Origin: an uncultured Archangium sp.
Lineage (GTDB): Bacteria > Myxococcota > Myxococcia > Myxococcales > Myxococcaceae
Assembly (NCBI GenBank): GCA_903905455.1
Contig: CAIVGN010000197.1
Span: forward strand, 1 to 64,000
Direction of reading: 5' to 3'
DNA length: 64,000 nt
The position numbers and the translations under genes are program-made. The number at the start of each line of letters is the position of its first letter. Position 1 is the first letter of the stretch. Below the pieces are notes generated by a model. The model ran no database searches. It was not told the origin of the DNA and saw only the letters and a list, made by a program, of their open reading frames with translations. Below are positions 41,700-56,009 of this stretch, in pieces.

Positions 41700-42619
41700 G
41701 GTGCGTCCTCCTCGCGGACCAGCTCCAGGTACGCCTCTTCGAGCGGCCGCGCCGCCCGCGCCACGCTGTGGATCCGCGCCCCGGCGTGCACCAGCGCCGC
41801 CACCACGTCGGGGGCCTGGGCCTCGTCGGCGAGCATCACCTTGAGCCGGGAGCCCTCGTGGTGGGCGGCCGGCTTGAAGGGCAGGCTCGAGAGCGCCGGA
41901 ACCAGCGCCGCGGCCTCGCCCTCCACCACGATCTCCAGGGCCAGCCCTTCGCGCCGCAGCTCGCGCAGCGCCGCCACCGTGCGCAGGTGCGACTTCACCA
42001 CCGCCACCCGCGTGCACAGCCGTTCGACCTCCGCGAGGTTGTGGCTGCACAACACCAGGGTGCGCCCCTCGGCCGAGAGCTCGGCCACCGCGTCGCGCAC
42101 CGTGCGCGCAGACTGCGGGTCGAGGCCCGAGGTGGGCTCGTCGAGGAAGATGACCTCCGGCTCGTGGAGCAGCGTGCGCACGATGGCGAGCTTCTGCCGC
42201 ATGCCCTTGCTGAAGCCGCCCACCGGCTCGTCTTCCCGGCCGTCGAGCCCGAAGCGCCGCAGGTAGCCGTTGGCCCGCTGCCACGCCGCGGTCTCGTCGA
42301 GCTCGTGGAGCCGCATGAAGAAGGTGAGGTTCTCGCGCGCCGTGAGCCGCTCGTAGAGGCCCGGCTGCTCCGTCAGCAGGCCCACCTTCTTGCGCAGCGC
42401 GGTGCCGTCGGACTGCGCGCCCAGCTCGATGCCGCACACCGTGCCCCGGCCGCTGCTGGGCAGGAGCAAACCGGTGAGCATGCGCACCGTGGTCGTCTTG
42501 CCCGCGCCGTTGGGGCCGAGCAGCCCGAAGACCTCGCCCGGCTTGACCTCGAAGGTGAGCCCGGTGACCGCCACCCGCGCCCCGAACCGCTTCTCCAGGC
42601 CCTCGACGACGATGCTCAT
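41696..42619 (-). CDS. ABC transporter ATP-binding protein
   Basis: From ATG 42619 the product is 307 residues; the longer upstream frame is not needed. Walker A GPNGAGKTTT, the Q-loop in LLTEQPGLYERL, signature VGGFSKGMRQKL (a variant of LSGGQ), Walker B VIFLDEPTSGLDP and the H-loop CSHNL are intact. The C-terminal extension (about 220-307) is the regulatory part common in NatA-like and ABC-2 exporters. It ends at the start of the permease (GTGA overlap). Confidence 0.93.
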   Translation of the reverse strand: MSIVVEGLEKRFGARVAVTGLTFEVKPGEVFGLLGPNGAGKTTTVRMLTGLLLPSSGRGTVCGIELGAQSDGTALRKKVGLLTEQPGLYERLTARENLTFFMRLHELDETAAWQRANGYLRRFGLDGREDEPVGGFSKGMRQKLAIVRTLLHEPEVIFLDEPTSGLDPQSARTVRDAVAELSAEGRTLVLCSHNLAEVERLCTRVAVVKSHLRTVAALRELRREGLALEIVVEGEAAALVPALSSLPFKPAAHHEGSRLKVMLADEAQAPDVVAALVHAGARIHSVARAARPLEEAYLELVREEDAP

Positions 42620-42727
42620 CGAGTGCCACTCCGGCGCAGGGGGAAGACGGGCAATTGCCAGACTGTCACGGGGCCCCTTCGCGTCGGTCGCATGGACCGG
42701 CACCGCAAGCAGGCCCCGTGCCGAACG

Positions 42728-45010
42728 CTAGTCGATGGTGACGAGGATGAACTTGTTGTTCAGGTCCTTGTCGATGAGGGTGACGTTCTTGTCCCCCACG
42801 GCGCTCTTCAAGATGCCCAGGCGGGCCTGCTCGACGAGGCTCCATTCGCGGCCCGGCTGGTCGGCGTAGCTCTTCATGCCCACCTGCGGGTTGTCTTTGA
42901 TCTGCTTGACGGTGTTGCGCGAATAGAAGGTCTCGCCGCGCCAGTTCATGAGGAACGAGGCGATGGGCTCGTCGGGCTTGCGCTGCGTGTAGTAGCGCCA
43001 GAACTGGTCGCGCTGCGTCCAGTGGTGCGACAGCTCCACCCAGTGGGACCAGTTGAACCACAGGGCGAAGGTGAGCACCGAGGCGAGGCCCGCGGTGAAC
43101 ATCATGGAGCGCGAGCGCAGCAGCGCGAAGAGGCCGATGATGCCCCCCGCCAGCGCCATGCCCATGCCCATCAACTGCTTGATGTTGTTGCTGCCCAGCA
43201 CCGGCCGCTCGGTGAGGAACGTGGGGTAGGGGCGGTCGTAGTTGTAGACGAAGAGGTCGGTGAAGTTCTTGGGGGTGGCCGCGAGGTCCTTGCCCACCAG
43301 GATGAACAGCGGCACGCCGAAGAGCAGCACCATGCCGTGCACGTCGATGCCCTCGTCCCACAGCTTGTCGAGGAAGAGCCCCATGAGGATCGCCATCGGG
43401 GGCAGCATGGGGAACACGTAGTGGTGGAACTTGGTGGCCGAGCTCCCGATGAGCGCCCAGGACACCGCGAACCACAGCACCGCCACCAGGCCCACGCCGT
43501 CCGCCGTCGACGGTCCACGGATCTTGGTGCGCGCCGCCGCCGCGATCGCCCCGGGGATGATCACCACCCAGGGGAACATCGCGTAGCCACCCTGGAGGAT
43601 GAAGTACGTGAAGTCACCGCCCGGGGTGGTGGTGTGCACGCCGCTGCCGAGCCGCGCGAAGTGGTCGTGAATGATGAAGCGGAACCAGAAGATCTTCGAC
43701 TCGTCGTCCACCCGCCAGAAGGTGAACATCTCGTAGTACCAGGGCAGGCACACCGCGAGGAACAGCAAGAGGCCCGTGCCCAGGCGCATGTCCCAGGCCA
43801 TGGCGATCACCGGGGGCGGCCTGGACTCCGTCGCCTTCTTCGACTGCCCCAGCACCACCGTGGTCACCGCCCAGAACACCAGCGAGCCCCACATGATCGC
43901 CAACCACGAGGGCGCCGAGATGAGCGACTGGTTGTCGATCACCGGAACGGCCATGAACGTGGTGTTCCACTTCTTGCCCAGGCTGTAGGCGATGCCGCCC
44001 GCGATGCCGCCCGCCGCCAGCCCCGCGCCCATCGGCGCCAGGAGGTGCTTGAAGCTCCAGGTGAAGTGCTCGGTGATCGACTTCCACGTCAGCTCGCGCA
44101 GCGCGACGTAGAGAATGAACACCACCATCGGCACGCCGAAGCCCAGCAGGCCCTTGGCCAGGGTGGCGATGGCGAAGAAGACGTAGCTGCCGTACCACCA
44201 CTCGCTCTTGTGCTTCGACGCCTTGTCGAACAGCGCCACCATGGCGCACGAGATGCCCGCGATGGTCGCGCTGACGATCGGGGTGTCGGTGACCGCCTGC
44301 CGCGAGAGCAGGAAGTAGAGCGGCATGGTCACCAGCACCAGGGACGCCGCCATGGCCGCGCGCCCGTTGACCGCGATGGCCAGCGAGTACGCCATGAGCC
44401 CGATGGCCAGGATGGAGAAGCCCGCGAACGGGAGCCGGAACCCCCACTCGGTGAACAGCGGCATGGCGTCAGGCCCGGCGGCCGCGCTCGAGAAGTGCCA
44501 GGGCAGCGTGAGGCTCTTGGCCCAGGCGAAGAGCACCAGGAAGAACGCGCCGAAGACCAGGCCCAGCACGCCCCAGAATTCCTTCACCGCCGAGGCGCCC
44601 TTGAGCTTGCCGGCGTAGAGCGCAAACCCGAGGCCCCCCAGCACCGCCGCGAGCACGAAGGCCAGCACCGGCCCCACATCGGCCGCCTGCAGCCCCAGCG
44701 CCTGCATCCACATGGTGAACGCGGGCTTGCTGAAGAACCACGCGTTTTCCCAGTACGGGTGCACGTAGTCGTTGCGCTGCACCATCTCGCGCGCGACCTC
44801 GCCGTAGTGGGTCTCCCACGGGTCCCACAAGCCCACGGCGCCGAGGTACGGCAGCAGCACCGCCGAGGCCAGCAACACCGACGCCAGCGCCGCCCTCAGC
44901 TCCACGGGCCACGCACGCACCTTGGAAAACGCCGGGGCGTTGATCAGCTCCTTGCCGAAGATGGCTTCGGTCAACGTCGCTGGTTCATTCGTCGCCACCT
45001 GGGTGGACAC
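42728..45010 (-). CDS. ArnT/PMT-like glycosyltransferase (GT39-like)
   Basis: From GTG 45010, preceded by GGAGGT, it encodes 760 residues with about twelve membrane helices. The first loop has LWDPWETHYGEVAREMVQRN, the motif with acidic residues typical of GT-C enzymes (the DxxE-type pair), and WENAWFFSKPAFTMWMQAL. These enzymes take a sugar from a polyprenyl phosphate and attach it to lipid A, protein or a polysaccharide in the periplasm. The C-terminal 200 residues form a large extracytoplasmic domain. The acceptor is unknown. Confidence 0.78.
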   Translation of the reverse strand: MSTQVATNEPATLTEAIFGKELINAPAFSKVRAWPVELRAALASVLLASAVLLPYLGAVGLWDPWETHYGEVAREMVQRNDYVHPYWENAWFFSKPAFTMWMQALGLQAADVGPVLAFVLAAVLGGLGFALYAGKLKGASAVKEFWGVLGLVFGAFFLVLFAWAKSLTLPWHFSSAAAGPDAMPLFTEWGFRLPFAGFSILAIGLMAYSLAIAVNGRAAMAASLVLVTMPLYFLLSRQAVTDTPIVSATIAGISCAMVALFDKASKHKSEWWYGSYVFFAIATLAKGLLGFGVPMVVFILYVALRELTWKSITEHFTWSFKHLLAPMGAGLAAGGIAGGIAYSLGKKWNTTFMAVPVIDNQSLISAPSWLAIMWGSLVFWAVTTVVLGQSKKATESRPPPVIAMAWDMRLGTGLLLFLAVCLPWYYEMFTFWRVDDESKIFWFRFIIHDHFARLGSGVHTTTPGGDFTYFILQGGYAMFPWVVIIPGAIAAAARTKIRGPSTADGVGLVAVLWFAVSWALIGSSATKFHHYVFPMLPPMAILMGLFLDKLWDEGIDVHGMVLLFGVPLFILVGKDLAATPKNFTDLFVYNYDRPYPTFLTERPVLGSNNIKQLMGMGMALAGGIIGLFALLRSRSMMFTAGLASVLTFALWFNWSHWVELSHHWTQRDQFWRYYTQRKPDEPIASFLMNWRGETFYSRNTVKQIKDNPQVGMKSYADQPGREWSLVEQARLGILKSAVGDKNVTLIDKDLNNKFILVTID

Positions 45011-45104
45011 GGGAGACCTCCATAACCTTGGAAATGAGGGCACTTCGAGAGGGGGCCGTACGTCGCATGGTTGCCCGCGTCAGGCAACGAAGACGCGACA
45101 GCCG

Positions 45105-47000
<1,896 letters not shown>

Positions 47001-47019
47001 GGGCTACTGACCTACCACC

Positions 47020-48624
47020 TTACGGGCCGCGAAAGTTCAGCGTCGCGCCACGCGGCGCCACCCACACCGACTCGAGGAACTGGGTCGCGCCCTTGTCCCC
47101 GTCGTCGAAACGGGTCGCCAGGCGCAGCCCACCGAGGTGCAACACCAGCCCCACGGCCAGCATCCACGGCACTGCCCCCGCCCGCCGAAAGGCCAGCAAT
47201 ACCCACGTGGTGACCGCCAGCAGCAGCGCCACCAACAGCGCCCCCGAGGCCGGGTTGGGCACGTATGCCGCCAGCCACGAGACCGGCCAGAAGCCGTCGG
47301 TGAGCACCGGCACCGCGAGGCCCCACACCGACGTCGAGATGGTATCTGGGATGTAGTTGACGAAGCCGACCACGCCCGTGGCCAGCACCGCCGAAGCGCT
47401 CAGCCCCGCGACCAGCCCGGCCTGCAGCGGCGCCGAGCGCTGGAGTCGCTCGAAGAGCATCGCCACCGGCAACAGGAGGAACGGCACCATGCCCGTCAGG
47501 TGCCGGGGCCCCACCGTCCACCCCCACGAGTCGTAGGAGAACGAGGAGGTGAAGTACGAGTGCAGCACCAGCAGCACCACGAAGAAGACGAAGAGCGGCT
47601 TCTCTTTCGCGCGCACGTCCTTGAGGCCGAAGAACGAGGCGGCGAGGAACGGGGAGAGGGCGAACAGGCCCCGCAACGGGGAGAAGTACGAGAGCCCCAG
47701 GGCCTTCGGGTCGGGCACCTTGATGCCCAGGAACCCGCCCTGGTGCCAGTGCATGTACCCGGCGTCGTTGAGGAACTTGTAGCCGCTGACCCACGGGCTC
47801 CCGAAGGTCGCCTGGTGGTACCAGAGCAGCGCGGCCAGCAGCGGCGCGGCGCCGGCCACCACCAACCCCACCGCGCGCAGCAGCTCGGGCCACTGCTTCC
47901 AGCGCACCGCCACCGTGTAGGCCGCGATGCTCACCACGCCCAGGGCCGAGGTGTACTCCGAGACCACCGCCGCGCCCGCCACCAGGCCCGCCAGCGCGTA
48001 GCCCCGCAGGCGCCAGTCACCGCGCTCGACCTTCCACGCGCAGTAGAAGGTGGTGAAGAGCAGCACCGCGGTGAGCTGGTGGCTCATGAACGACTCGGCG
48101 TAGCTGAAGGCCATCGTGCCCAGCGCGTAGACCACGGTGAACACGTCGGCCGTCTCGCTCGCCACGAAGGCCGCGAGGAAGCGCCGCAGCAGCACCAGCA
48201 TCAACAGCGCAGGGATGATGGTGATGAACAGCCGGCTCCACAGGACCTGCGAGAGCTCGCTGACCGGCCCCAGCAGCCGGAGCACCCAGTAGACCGGCGC
48301 CCCGAGGAACGAGAGCAGCGGCGCCTTCGACGGGTAGTAATAGCGCGCCACCACGCCGTCGCGCGGGGCATCGGGGCCGACGCAGGGGGAGAGCTTGTCG
48401 ACGCCGCCTTCGCGCACGGTGGCGGTGCACGACAGGTCGCCCACCATGCCGTGCTGCTGCAGCTCGCCGTTGATGTTCAGCGTGTGGAAGTCGACCAGCG
48501 CCCGCGACTGCCACAGCCGGCACAGCTCGTTGGGCGAGCGCAGCCCCGGGTGGTAGGGGAAAGAAAGCACGTAGAGGGCCGCGACGAGCGCGTAGCCGAC
48601 CTTCGGTGAGAGCCAGCGCTTCAT
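47020..48624 (-). CDS. Polytopic membrane protein, GT-C glycosyltransferase-like (second copy type)
   Basis: The 534-residue protein has about ten membrane helices and a large loop after the first, with Cys pairs (LSCTATVREGGVDKLSPCVG) and a YYPSKAPLLSFLGAPVYWVL motif before the second helix. The plan is the same as that of the protein at 22829-24376, where WYSSFPWFPAVVMLPF takes this place. A lipid-linked sugar transferase is the best guess. The ATG at 48624 starts a clear first helix. It is divergent from the kinase gene, about 48 bases away. Confidence 0.6.
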   Translation of the reverse strand: MKRWLSPKVGYALVAALYVLSFPYHPGLRSPNELCRLWQSRALVDFHTLNINGELQQHGMVGDLSCTATVREGGVDKLSPCVGPDAPRDGVVARYYYPSKAPLLSFLGAPVYWVLRLLGPVSELSQVLWSRLFITIIPALLMLVLLRRFLAAFVASETADVFTVVYALGTMAFSYAESFMSHQLTAVLLFTTFYCAWKVERGDWRLRGYALAGLVAGAAVVSEYTSALGVVSIAAYTVAVRWKQWPELLRAVGLVVAGAAPLLAALLWYHQATFGSPWVSGYKFLNDAGYMHWHQGGFLGIKVPDPKALGLSYFSPLRGLFALSPFLAASFFGLKDVRAKEKPLFVFFVVLLVLHSYFTSSFSYDSWGWTVGPRHLTGMVPFLLLPVAMLFERLQRSAPLQAGLVAGLSASAVLATGVVGFVNYIPDTISTSVWGLAVPVLTDGFWPVSWLAAYVPNPASGALLVALLLAVTTWVLLAFRRAGAVPWMLAVGLVLHLGGLRLATRFDDGDKGATQFLESVWVAPRGATLNFRGP

Positions 48625-48672
48625 GGTTTCGCCGGGCGTGTAGCACTAACGTGCGCGCCCTCAAACGCGACC

Positions 48673-51792
<3,120 letters not shown>

Positions 51793-51801
51793 GCCGCGGC
51801 C

Positions 51802-53319
51802 TCAGAACAGCTCGTAGCGGGCGCCCAGCAACACCCGGTCGTTGCGCCCGAAGTAGCCGAAGGGGCTCCACGGCGTGCCCTCGTAGAACTCGGCGGCCAG
51901 GAAGACCTTGAGCCCCTCGACGGCCTGCCAGGTGCCGCGCGGCGCGACCGAGAAGCTGCGCTGCACCGGCTCGAAGGTGCCGCGAAGCGAGAGCTCGAAG
52001 CGCTTGTTCCACACCGAGACGCCCACGAAGCCGATGAAGAGGTGGAAGAAGGCGGTGTGCGGCGCCCCGGCGGCGGTGGCCGGCTCGAGCAGCGCGAGCT
52101 GCTCCCTCGCGCCGATGTCGGGGATGGCCATGCCCAGGTAGCTCAGCGAGTAGAGCACCGGCGAGTCGGAGGCCTGGCTGTAGCTGGCGACCCAGGTGAC
52201 GGAGGCCTTGTCGGTGGGCGCGAAGTCGGCGTCGTAGAACGTCTGCCGCGGCGAATAGGTGAGGTCGACGTCGAGCTGGCCGGGCCCCAGCAACGCCGAG
52301 GCCTCGAGGGAGAAGAGGTGCTGCCGGCCGTAGAAGCCCCGGTACAGCGTCTCGCCCGCCTGGAAGCGGTTGAGCACCGAGACCGCCGCCGCCTGGTCCA
52401 CCGGGCGGCCCGCGGCCTGCGAGGCGAGCACCTTCGACAGCTCCGGGTCGACGCGCACGCGCGGCATTTTCTCGTTCATCCACACCCAGCTCGCGCCGAG
52501 CTTCACCCGCCCGTCGTTGGCCACGCGCAGGGCGACGTCGCCGGCGAAGGGGACGGGCCGCTGCGTCTCGAGCACCCGGTCCTGGAGGTAGTCTTCCACC
52601 GAGGGGTCGATGCGCGTGTTGTCGAGGGCGGCGCCGAAGGTGGGCTGCAGCAACCCGTCGTCCTGCCCGAAGACGAAGTACCGGTGCGGCTGGAAGAAGG
52701 GCACGTAGGCGGCGAGCCACGAGAGCTTGCCCAGCTCGCCCTGCGCGCGAAGGGCGAAGACCGGCAGCAGCGCGTCTTCGAGGTCCGCGGCGCTCTCGCG
52801 CAGGTCGCGGGGGTTGAGCGCGTCGGCCGGCGCGAGGGCCGCGTTCGCCCCGAGGGGAATGCGCTGGTTGCCCACGCGCACGTCGACCTTCGAGGTGTAG
52901 AGATCGACGAAGGCGTCGCCGAGCATCGGCTCGAAGAAGCCCTTGGCCCGATCGAAGTCCCGCTGCGTCGCCCCGCGCACCTGGGCCCGCCCCTCGAGCA
53001 CCAGGCGCACGTGCTCGCTGATCTTCACGTCCACGCCGAGCACCGCGCGCAGGCGGCCTTCCCACACGTTCTCGGCGAGCGCCGCGCCGCGCTGCGAGTC
53101 GAAGCGGGTGTCGAGGCTGGTGTACGCCGAGGTCCACCCGTAGAGGCGCACCGTCGGGCCCGAGGGCTCGGTCTTGAAGGCCTCGAGCACCGGCGCCGCG
53201 GCCACGCCCGCGTCGACCTCTTCGAAGGGCTCGAAGCCCTCGATGGCCATGACCCCGCCGTCTTCGTCCTGCGCGTGGGCAGGCACGGCCAACAGCACGA
53301 CGAGCGCGAGGCCCCGCAC
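51802..53319 (-). CDS. Outer-membrane beta-barrel protein (DUF1302-like)
   Basis: From GTG 53319 (a CTG start at 53328 is also possible) the product is about 505 residues. A signal peptide ends in VPAHAQ. The mature part has the barrel pattern with a segment RVGNQRIPLGANAALAPADA followed by LNPRDLRESA, close to the GxQxIxWG...PADxLNPxD motif of DUF1302-type barrels. The end (VLLGARYELF) is a typical C-terminal strand with final Phe. Such proteins pair with LolA-like partners, as here, and are thought to take part in export of hydrophobic molecules. No RND exporter is nearby. Confidence 0.75.
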   Translation of the reverse strand: MRGLALVVLLAVPAHAQDEDGGVMAIEGFEPFEEVDAGVAAAPVLEAFKTEPSGPTVRLYGWTSAYTSLDTRFDSQRGAALAENVWEGRLRAVLGVDVKISEHVRLVLEGRAQVRGATQRDFDRAKGFFEPMLGDAFVDLYTSKVDVRVGNQRIPLGANAALAPADALNPRDLRESAADLEDALLPVFALRAQGELGKLSWLAAYVPFFQPHRYFVFGQDDGLLQPTFGAALDNTRIDPSVEDYLQDRVLETQRPVPFAGDVALRVANDGRVKLGASWVWMNEKMPRVRVDPELSKVLASQAAGRPVDQAAAVSVLNRFQAGETLYRGFYGRQHLFSLEASALLGPGQLDVDLTYSPRQTFYDADFAPTDKASVTWVASYSQASDSPVLYSLSYLGMAIPDIGAREQLALLEPATAAGAPHTAFFHLFIGFVGVSVWNKRFELSLRGTFEPVQRSFSVAPRGTWQAVEGLKVFLAAEFYEGTPWSPFGYFGRNDRVLLGARYELF

Positions 53320-53324
53320 CTGGT

Positions 53325-54080
53325 TCAGCCGCGCTCGAGGGCGCGGTCGGTGAAGGCCTCGTCGCCCAGGGTCGAGTCTTCGAGCTTGAGCACCGTCATC
53401 TGGGTCTTGCTGTTGGTCTGGAGGTTCTCCATCACCGACTCGGCGGCCAGCACCCGGTCCTTGAACTGCTTGAGCTTCACGGTGCGGTAGCGCTTGAAGG
53501 GCTTGCCTTCCTTGTCGGCGTACTCGACCTTCATCGGCACCGAGGTCTGCTTGTCGATGAACATCTTCACGGTGCCGTAGGGGCTCAGCTCGTCGCCCTT
53601 GCCCTCGAGCACGAAGCAGTCGCGGCCCTCGATCTTCTCGTCGCCCAGGCGCTTCATCTCCTCGTCGCGCGCGCCGTTCGAGGCGATGTCCGCGTACGAG
53701 AAGTCGGTGTCCATGAAGGCCTTGCCGCGGTCGCTCCTGGCCACCTTGCGCACCCGCTTGAGCTTGGGGAGGTAGAGCGACACGTCGTCGCCCTGCCCCT
53801 GCTCGCCGGCCACGGTGAGCACCGCGACGCCCGACACGCCGGCCGGCAGCGAGAAGCGCGCCAGGGCGTGGCTCTTGCCGCCGATGGTGCGCGCGCTGGA
53901 GCTGAGCTGCTGCTCCTTCGCCTTGCCGTCGGCCCCGGTGGTGACCAGCTTGAGCTCGGCCGTGAGGCCCACGAGGTTGAGCGCCCCGCGCTCCCGTGAC
54001 TTCTTCGCGATCTCCGCGGCCGACTCGTCGGCCAGCACGACCGACGCGCACACCAGCGCGCCCATGAGCATCACTCGCAT
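53325..54080 (-). CDS. Outer-membrane lipoprotein-sorting-like protein (LolA-like)
   Basis: 251 residues with signal peptide MRVMLMGALVCASVVLA. The mature part follows the LolA-like pattern of proteins that accompany RND/DUF1302 systems: DDVSLYLPKLKRVRKVARSD, FMDTDFSYADI, GRDCFVLEGKG and MFIDKQTSVPMKVEYAD. The fold is an open beta barrel that binds lipid groups. It ends inside the possible start of the barrel gene downstream and forms an operon with it. Its partner suggests transfer of a lipid or hydrophobic molecule to the outer membrane; this is an inference from context. Confidence 0.82.
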   Translation of the reverse strand: MRVMLMGALVCASVVLADESAAEIAKKSRERGALNLVGLTAELKLVTTGADGKAKEQQLSSSARTIGGKSHALARFSLPAGVSGVAVLTVAGEQGQGDDVSLYLPKLKRVRKVARSDRGKAFMDTDFSYADIASNGARDEEMKRLGDEKIEGRDCFVLEGKGDELSPYGTVKMFIDKQTSVPMKVEYADKEGKPFKRYRTVKLKQFKDRVLAAESVMENLQTNSKTQMTVLKLEDSTLGDEAFTDRALERG

Positions 54081-54117
54081 CGTGTCTTCTCCTTGAATTC
54101 AGCCCCGCGGCTGGTTG

Positions 54118-55875
54118 CTACCTGAACTCCGGCAACGTCGCGCGCAACTTCGTCTCGGCCTCTTTGAGCCGCTCGTCGGTGGGCGCTGCCGCCCTTGCCT
54201 GGCCGAGCCGCTCGAGCGCCCGACGGGGGTGTCCACGGGCCAATTCACAGCGCGCCTCGGCCTCCAGTGCCTGGGCGTCGTCGGCCGCGTAGGTCAACGC
54301 CGCAAGGCTCGCCTCGCAGGCGCGTTCCACCTCGCCGGCCCCCAGGTACGCCCGGGCCAGCGCCACCCGGTAGGGCACGATGGCCGGCGCGCCGCGCACC
54401 GCGGCCGCCAGCGCCTCGGCCGCCGCCGCCGCTTCCCCCTGCTCCAGCAGCGCCAGGCCCAGGCGGGCCAGCGCGTCCGGCGAGTTGGGGAAGAGCAGCG
54501 CATCGCCCCGCACCAGGCGCAGCGCGCGGGGCTCGGTGAAGCGCAGGCCCTGCACCATCCACTCCGAGACCTGGCCGTAGCGGGGGAACCCCGAGGGCCA
54601 CTCGGCGGCGAGCTGGAAGACGAGGGTGCCGCGGGGCACGAAGTAGACGACGAGGCGCCGGGTGCCGGTGGTCTCGTGCACCGCCACGCGCACCCGCAGC
54701 CCATCCCGATCGCCCACGCGCCACGGCTCGGGGGCGGACGCCTGCACCGACATCACGTCGTCGCCCAGTTCGCGGGGCTTGAGCCGCTCGTCGATGAAGC
54801 GCCGCGCCGCCTCGTGCACGTCGGCACCCTCGGGCATCTCCAGGGCCTGGGCCGCGAGGCTCGCGCGCCCCGAGCTCGACAGGCCGTTGTACCAGGCGAC
54901 CGCGCCCAGGGGGTCGGCGCCGGTGTTCCAGCCCGAGGGCACGGGCATGGTCAGGCCGAACGAGTCGTCGCGCTCGAGGCGCCAGCGCGGCAACACCTGC
55001 CCGAAGAACAGCGTCTGTCCCAGGAAGACGACGGTGAGCACCCCCAGCGAAGGCGCCGCGCGCAGGGCCGGTTCCCACCAGAAGGTCCGCGCCTCGGCCA
55101 GCAGCCGCGGCCGCAGCACCGCGCCGGTGGCGATGCCCGCCCCCAGCCCCCCCAGGTGCGCCCAGTTGTCCACGCCCTGGGAGGTGATGCCAATGAGCAG
55201 CAGGCCCAGCACCGTGGGGATCGCCGCGTCCCCCAGCAGGCTCCTATAGAGAGGAGGGAGCTGGCTGCGGTAGCGCAGGCCGAAAGCGAGCACGCCGCCC
55301 AGGCAGCCGAAGACCATGCCCGAGGCGCCCACGGTCACCGCCTCGTTGAGGAACAGCGAGGTGGTCATGGTGGCGATGCCGGTGAAGACCAGCAGCCAGA
55401 CGTAGTCGAGCGTGCGGTACGTGTTCTCGAGCACGTTGCCCACGTTGAAGAGCACGAACATGTTGAGGCCGATGTGCATCGCGTCGTGGTGCAGGAAGTT
55501 GGCGGTGAACAGCCGCCACACCTCGCCGAGGTCGAAGATCAGCGGCCCGACCTTCGCGCCGTCGCGCACCATGGCGTCGAGGCTCAGCTCGCCGTTCTCG
55601 GCCGTGGCGAGAAAAACGGCCACGTTGATCAAGATGAGGCCCGAGGTCAGCCACGGAAACCGGCTCACCGAGAACGCCCGCCGGAAGTAGGCGCGACGGG
55701 GCTGATGAAGGCGTTGGTAGATTTCCAGCTCACATGCCGGCACGAAGTTCGGGCCGGTCATGGCGGGTAACCGCACGAGACTCTGGGGTGAAACCTCGCC
55801 CCGTTGCACCCGGGCCTCGAAGTCTTCGAGGTCCAGGTCTTCGTCTCCCGCGTCGGTTCGGAGCGTGACGGCCAT
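54118..55875 (-). CDS. Rhomboid-family intramembrane protease with TPR tail
   Basis: From ATG 55875, 585 residues. Residues 1-60 are a soluble N-terminal part (EDFEARVQRGEVSPQSLVRL) that resembles GYF_2-like modules. Residues 85-285 form a rhomboid core: HHDAMHIGLNMFVL, VGASGMVFG with the nucleophilic Ser and NWAHLGGLGAG with the catalytic His. The rest (about 290-585) is soluble with TPR-like helices. Rhomboids cut membrane helices inside the membrane; the extra domain may bring substrates. Both active-site residues are present. Confidence 0.9.
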   Translation of the reverse strand: MAVTLRTDAGDEDLDLEDFEARVQRGEVSPQSLVRLPAMTGPNFVPACELEIYQRLHQPRRAYFRRAFSVSRFPWLTSGLILINVAVFLATAENGELSLDAMVRDGAKVGPLIFDLGEVWRLFTANFLHHDAMHIGLNMFVLFNVGNVLENTYRTLDYVWLLVFTGIATMTTSLFLNEAVTVGASGMVFGCLGGVLAFGLRYRSQLPPLYRSLLGDAAIPTVLGLLLIGITSQGVDNWAHLGGLGAGIATGAVLRPRLLAEARTFWWEPALRAAPSLGVLTVVFLGQTLFFGQVLPRWRLERDDSFGLTMPVPSGWNTGADPLGAVAWYNGLSSSGRASLAAQALEMPEGADVHEAARRFIDERLKPRELGDDVMSVQASAPEPWRVGDRDGLRVRVAVHETTGTRRLVVYFVPRGTLVFQLAAEWPSGFPRYGQVSEWMVQGLRFTEPRALRLVRGDALLFPNSPDALARLGLALLEQGEAAAAAEALAAAVRGAPAIVPYRVALARAYLGAGEVERACEASLAALTYAADDAQALEAEARCELARGHPRRALERLGQARAAAPTDERLKEAETKLRATLPEFR

Positions 55876-56009
55876 TCGTCCGATGGAAGTGTAACCCCGA
55901 ACGCCTGTCATGATCCGGTGTGAGATCGCCAGAACGATGTAGAAACGTTCGGCTTTCGGCAGCAGGGAATGGTGCGTTGCTGGCTACAGTGATGGTAGAA
56001 AGGTTTGGC

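Noticed and set aside
41768-45025. Long plus-strand open frame opposite the ABC ATPase and glycosyltransferase genes
   Set aside because: It is His/Arg/Glu-rich with no domain and covers real genes with intact motifs on the other strand.
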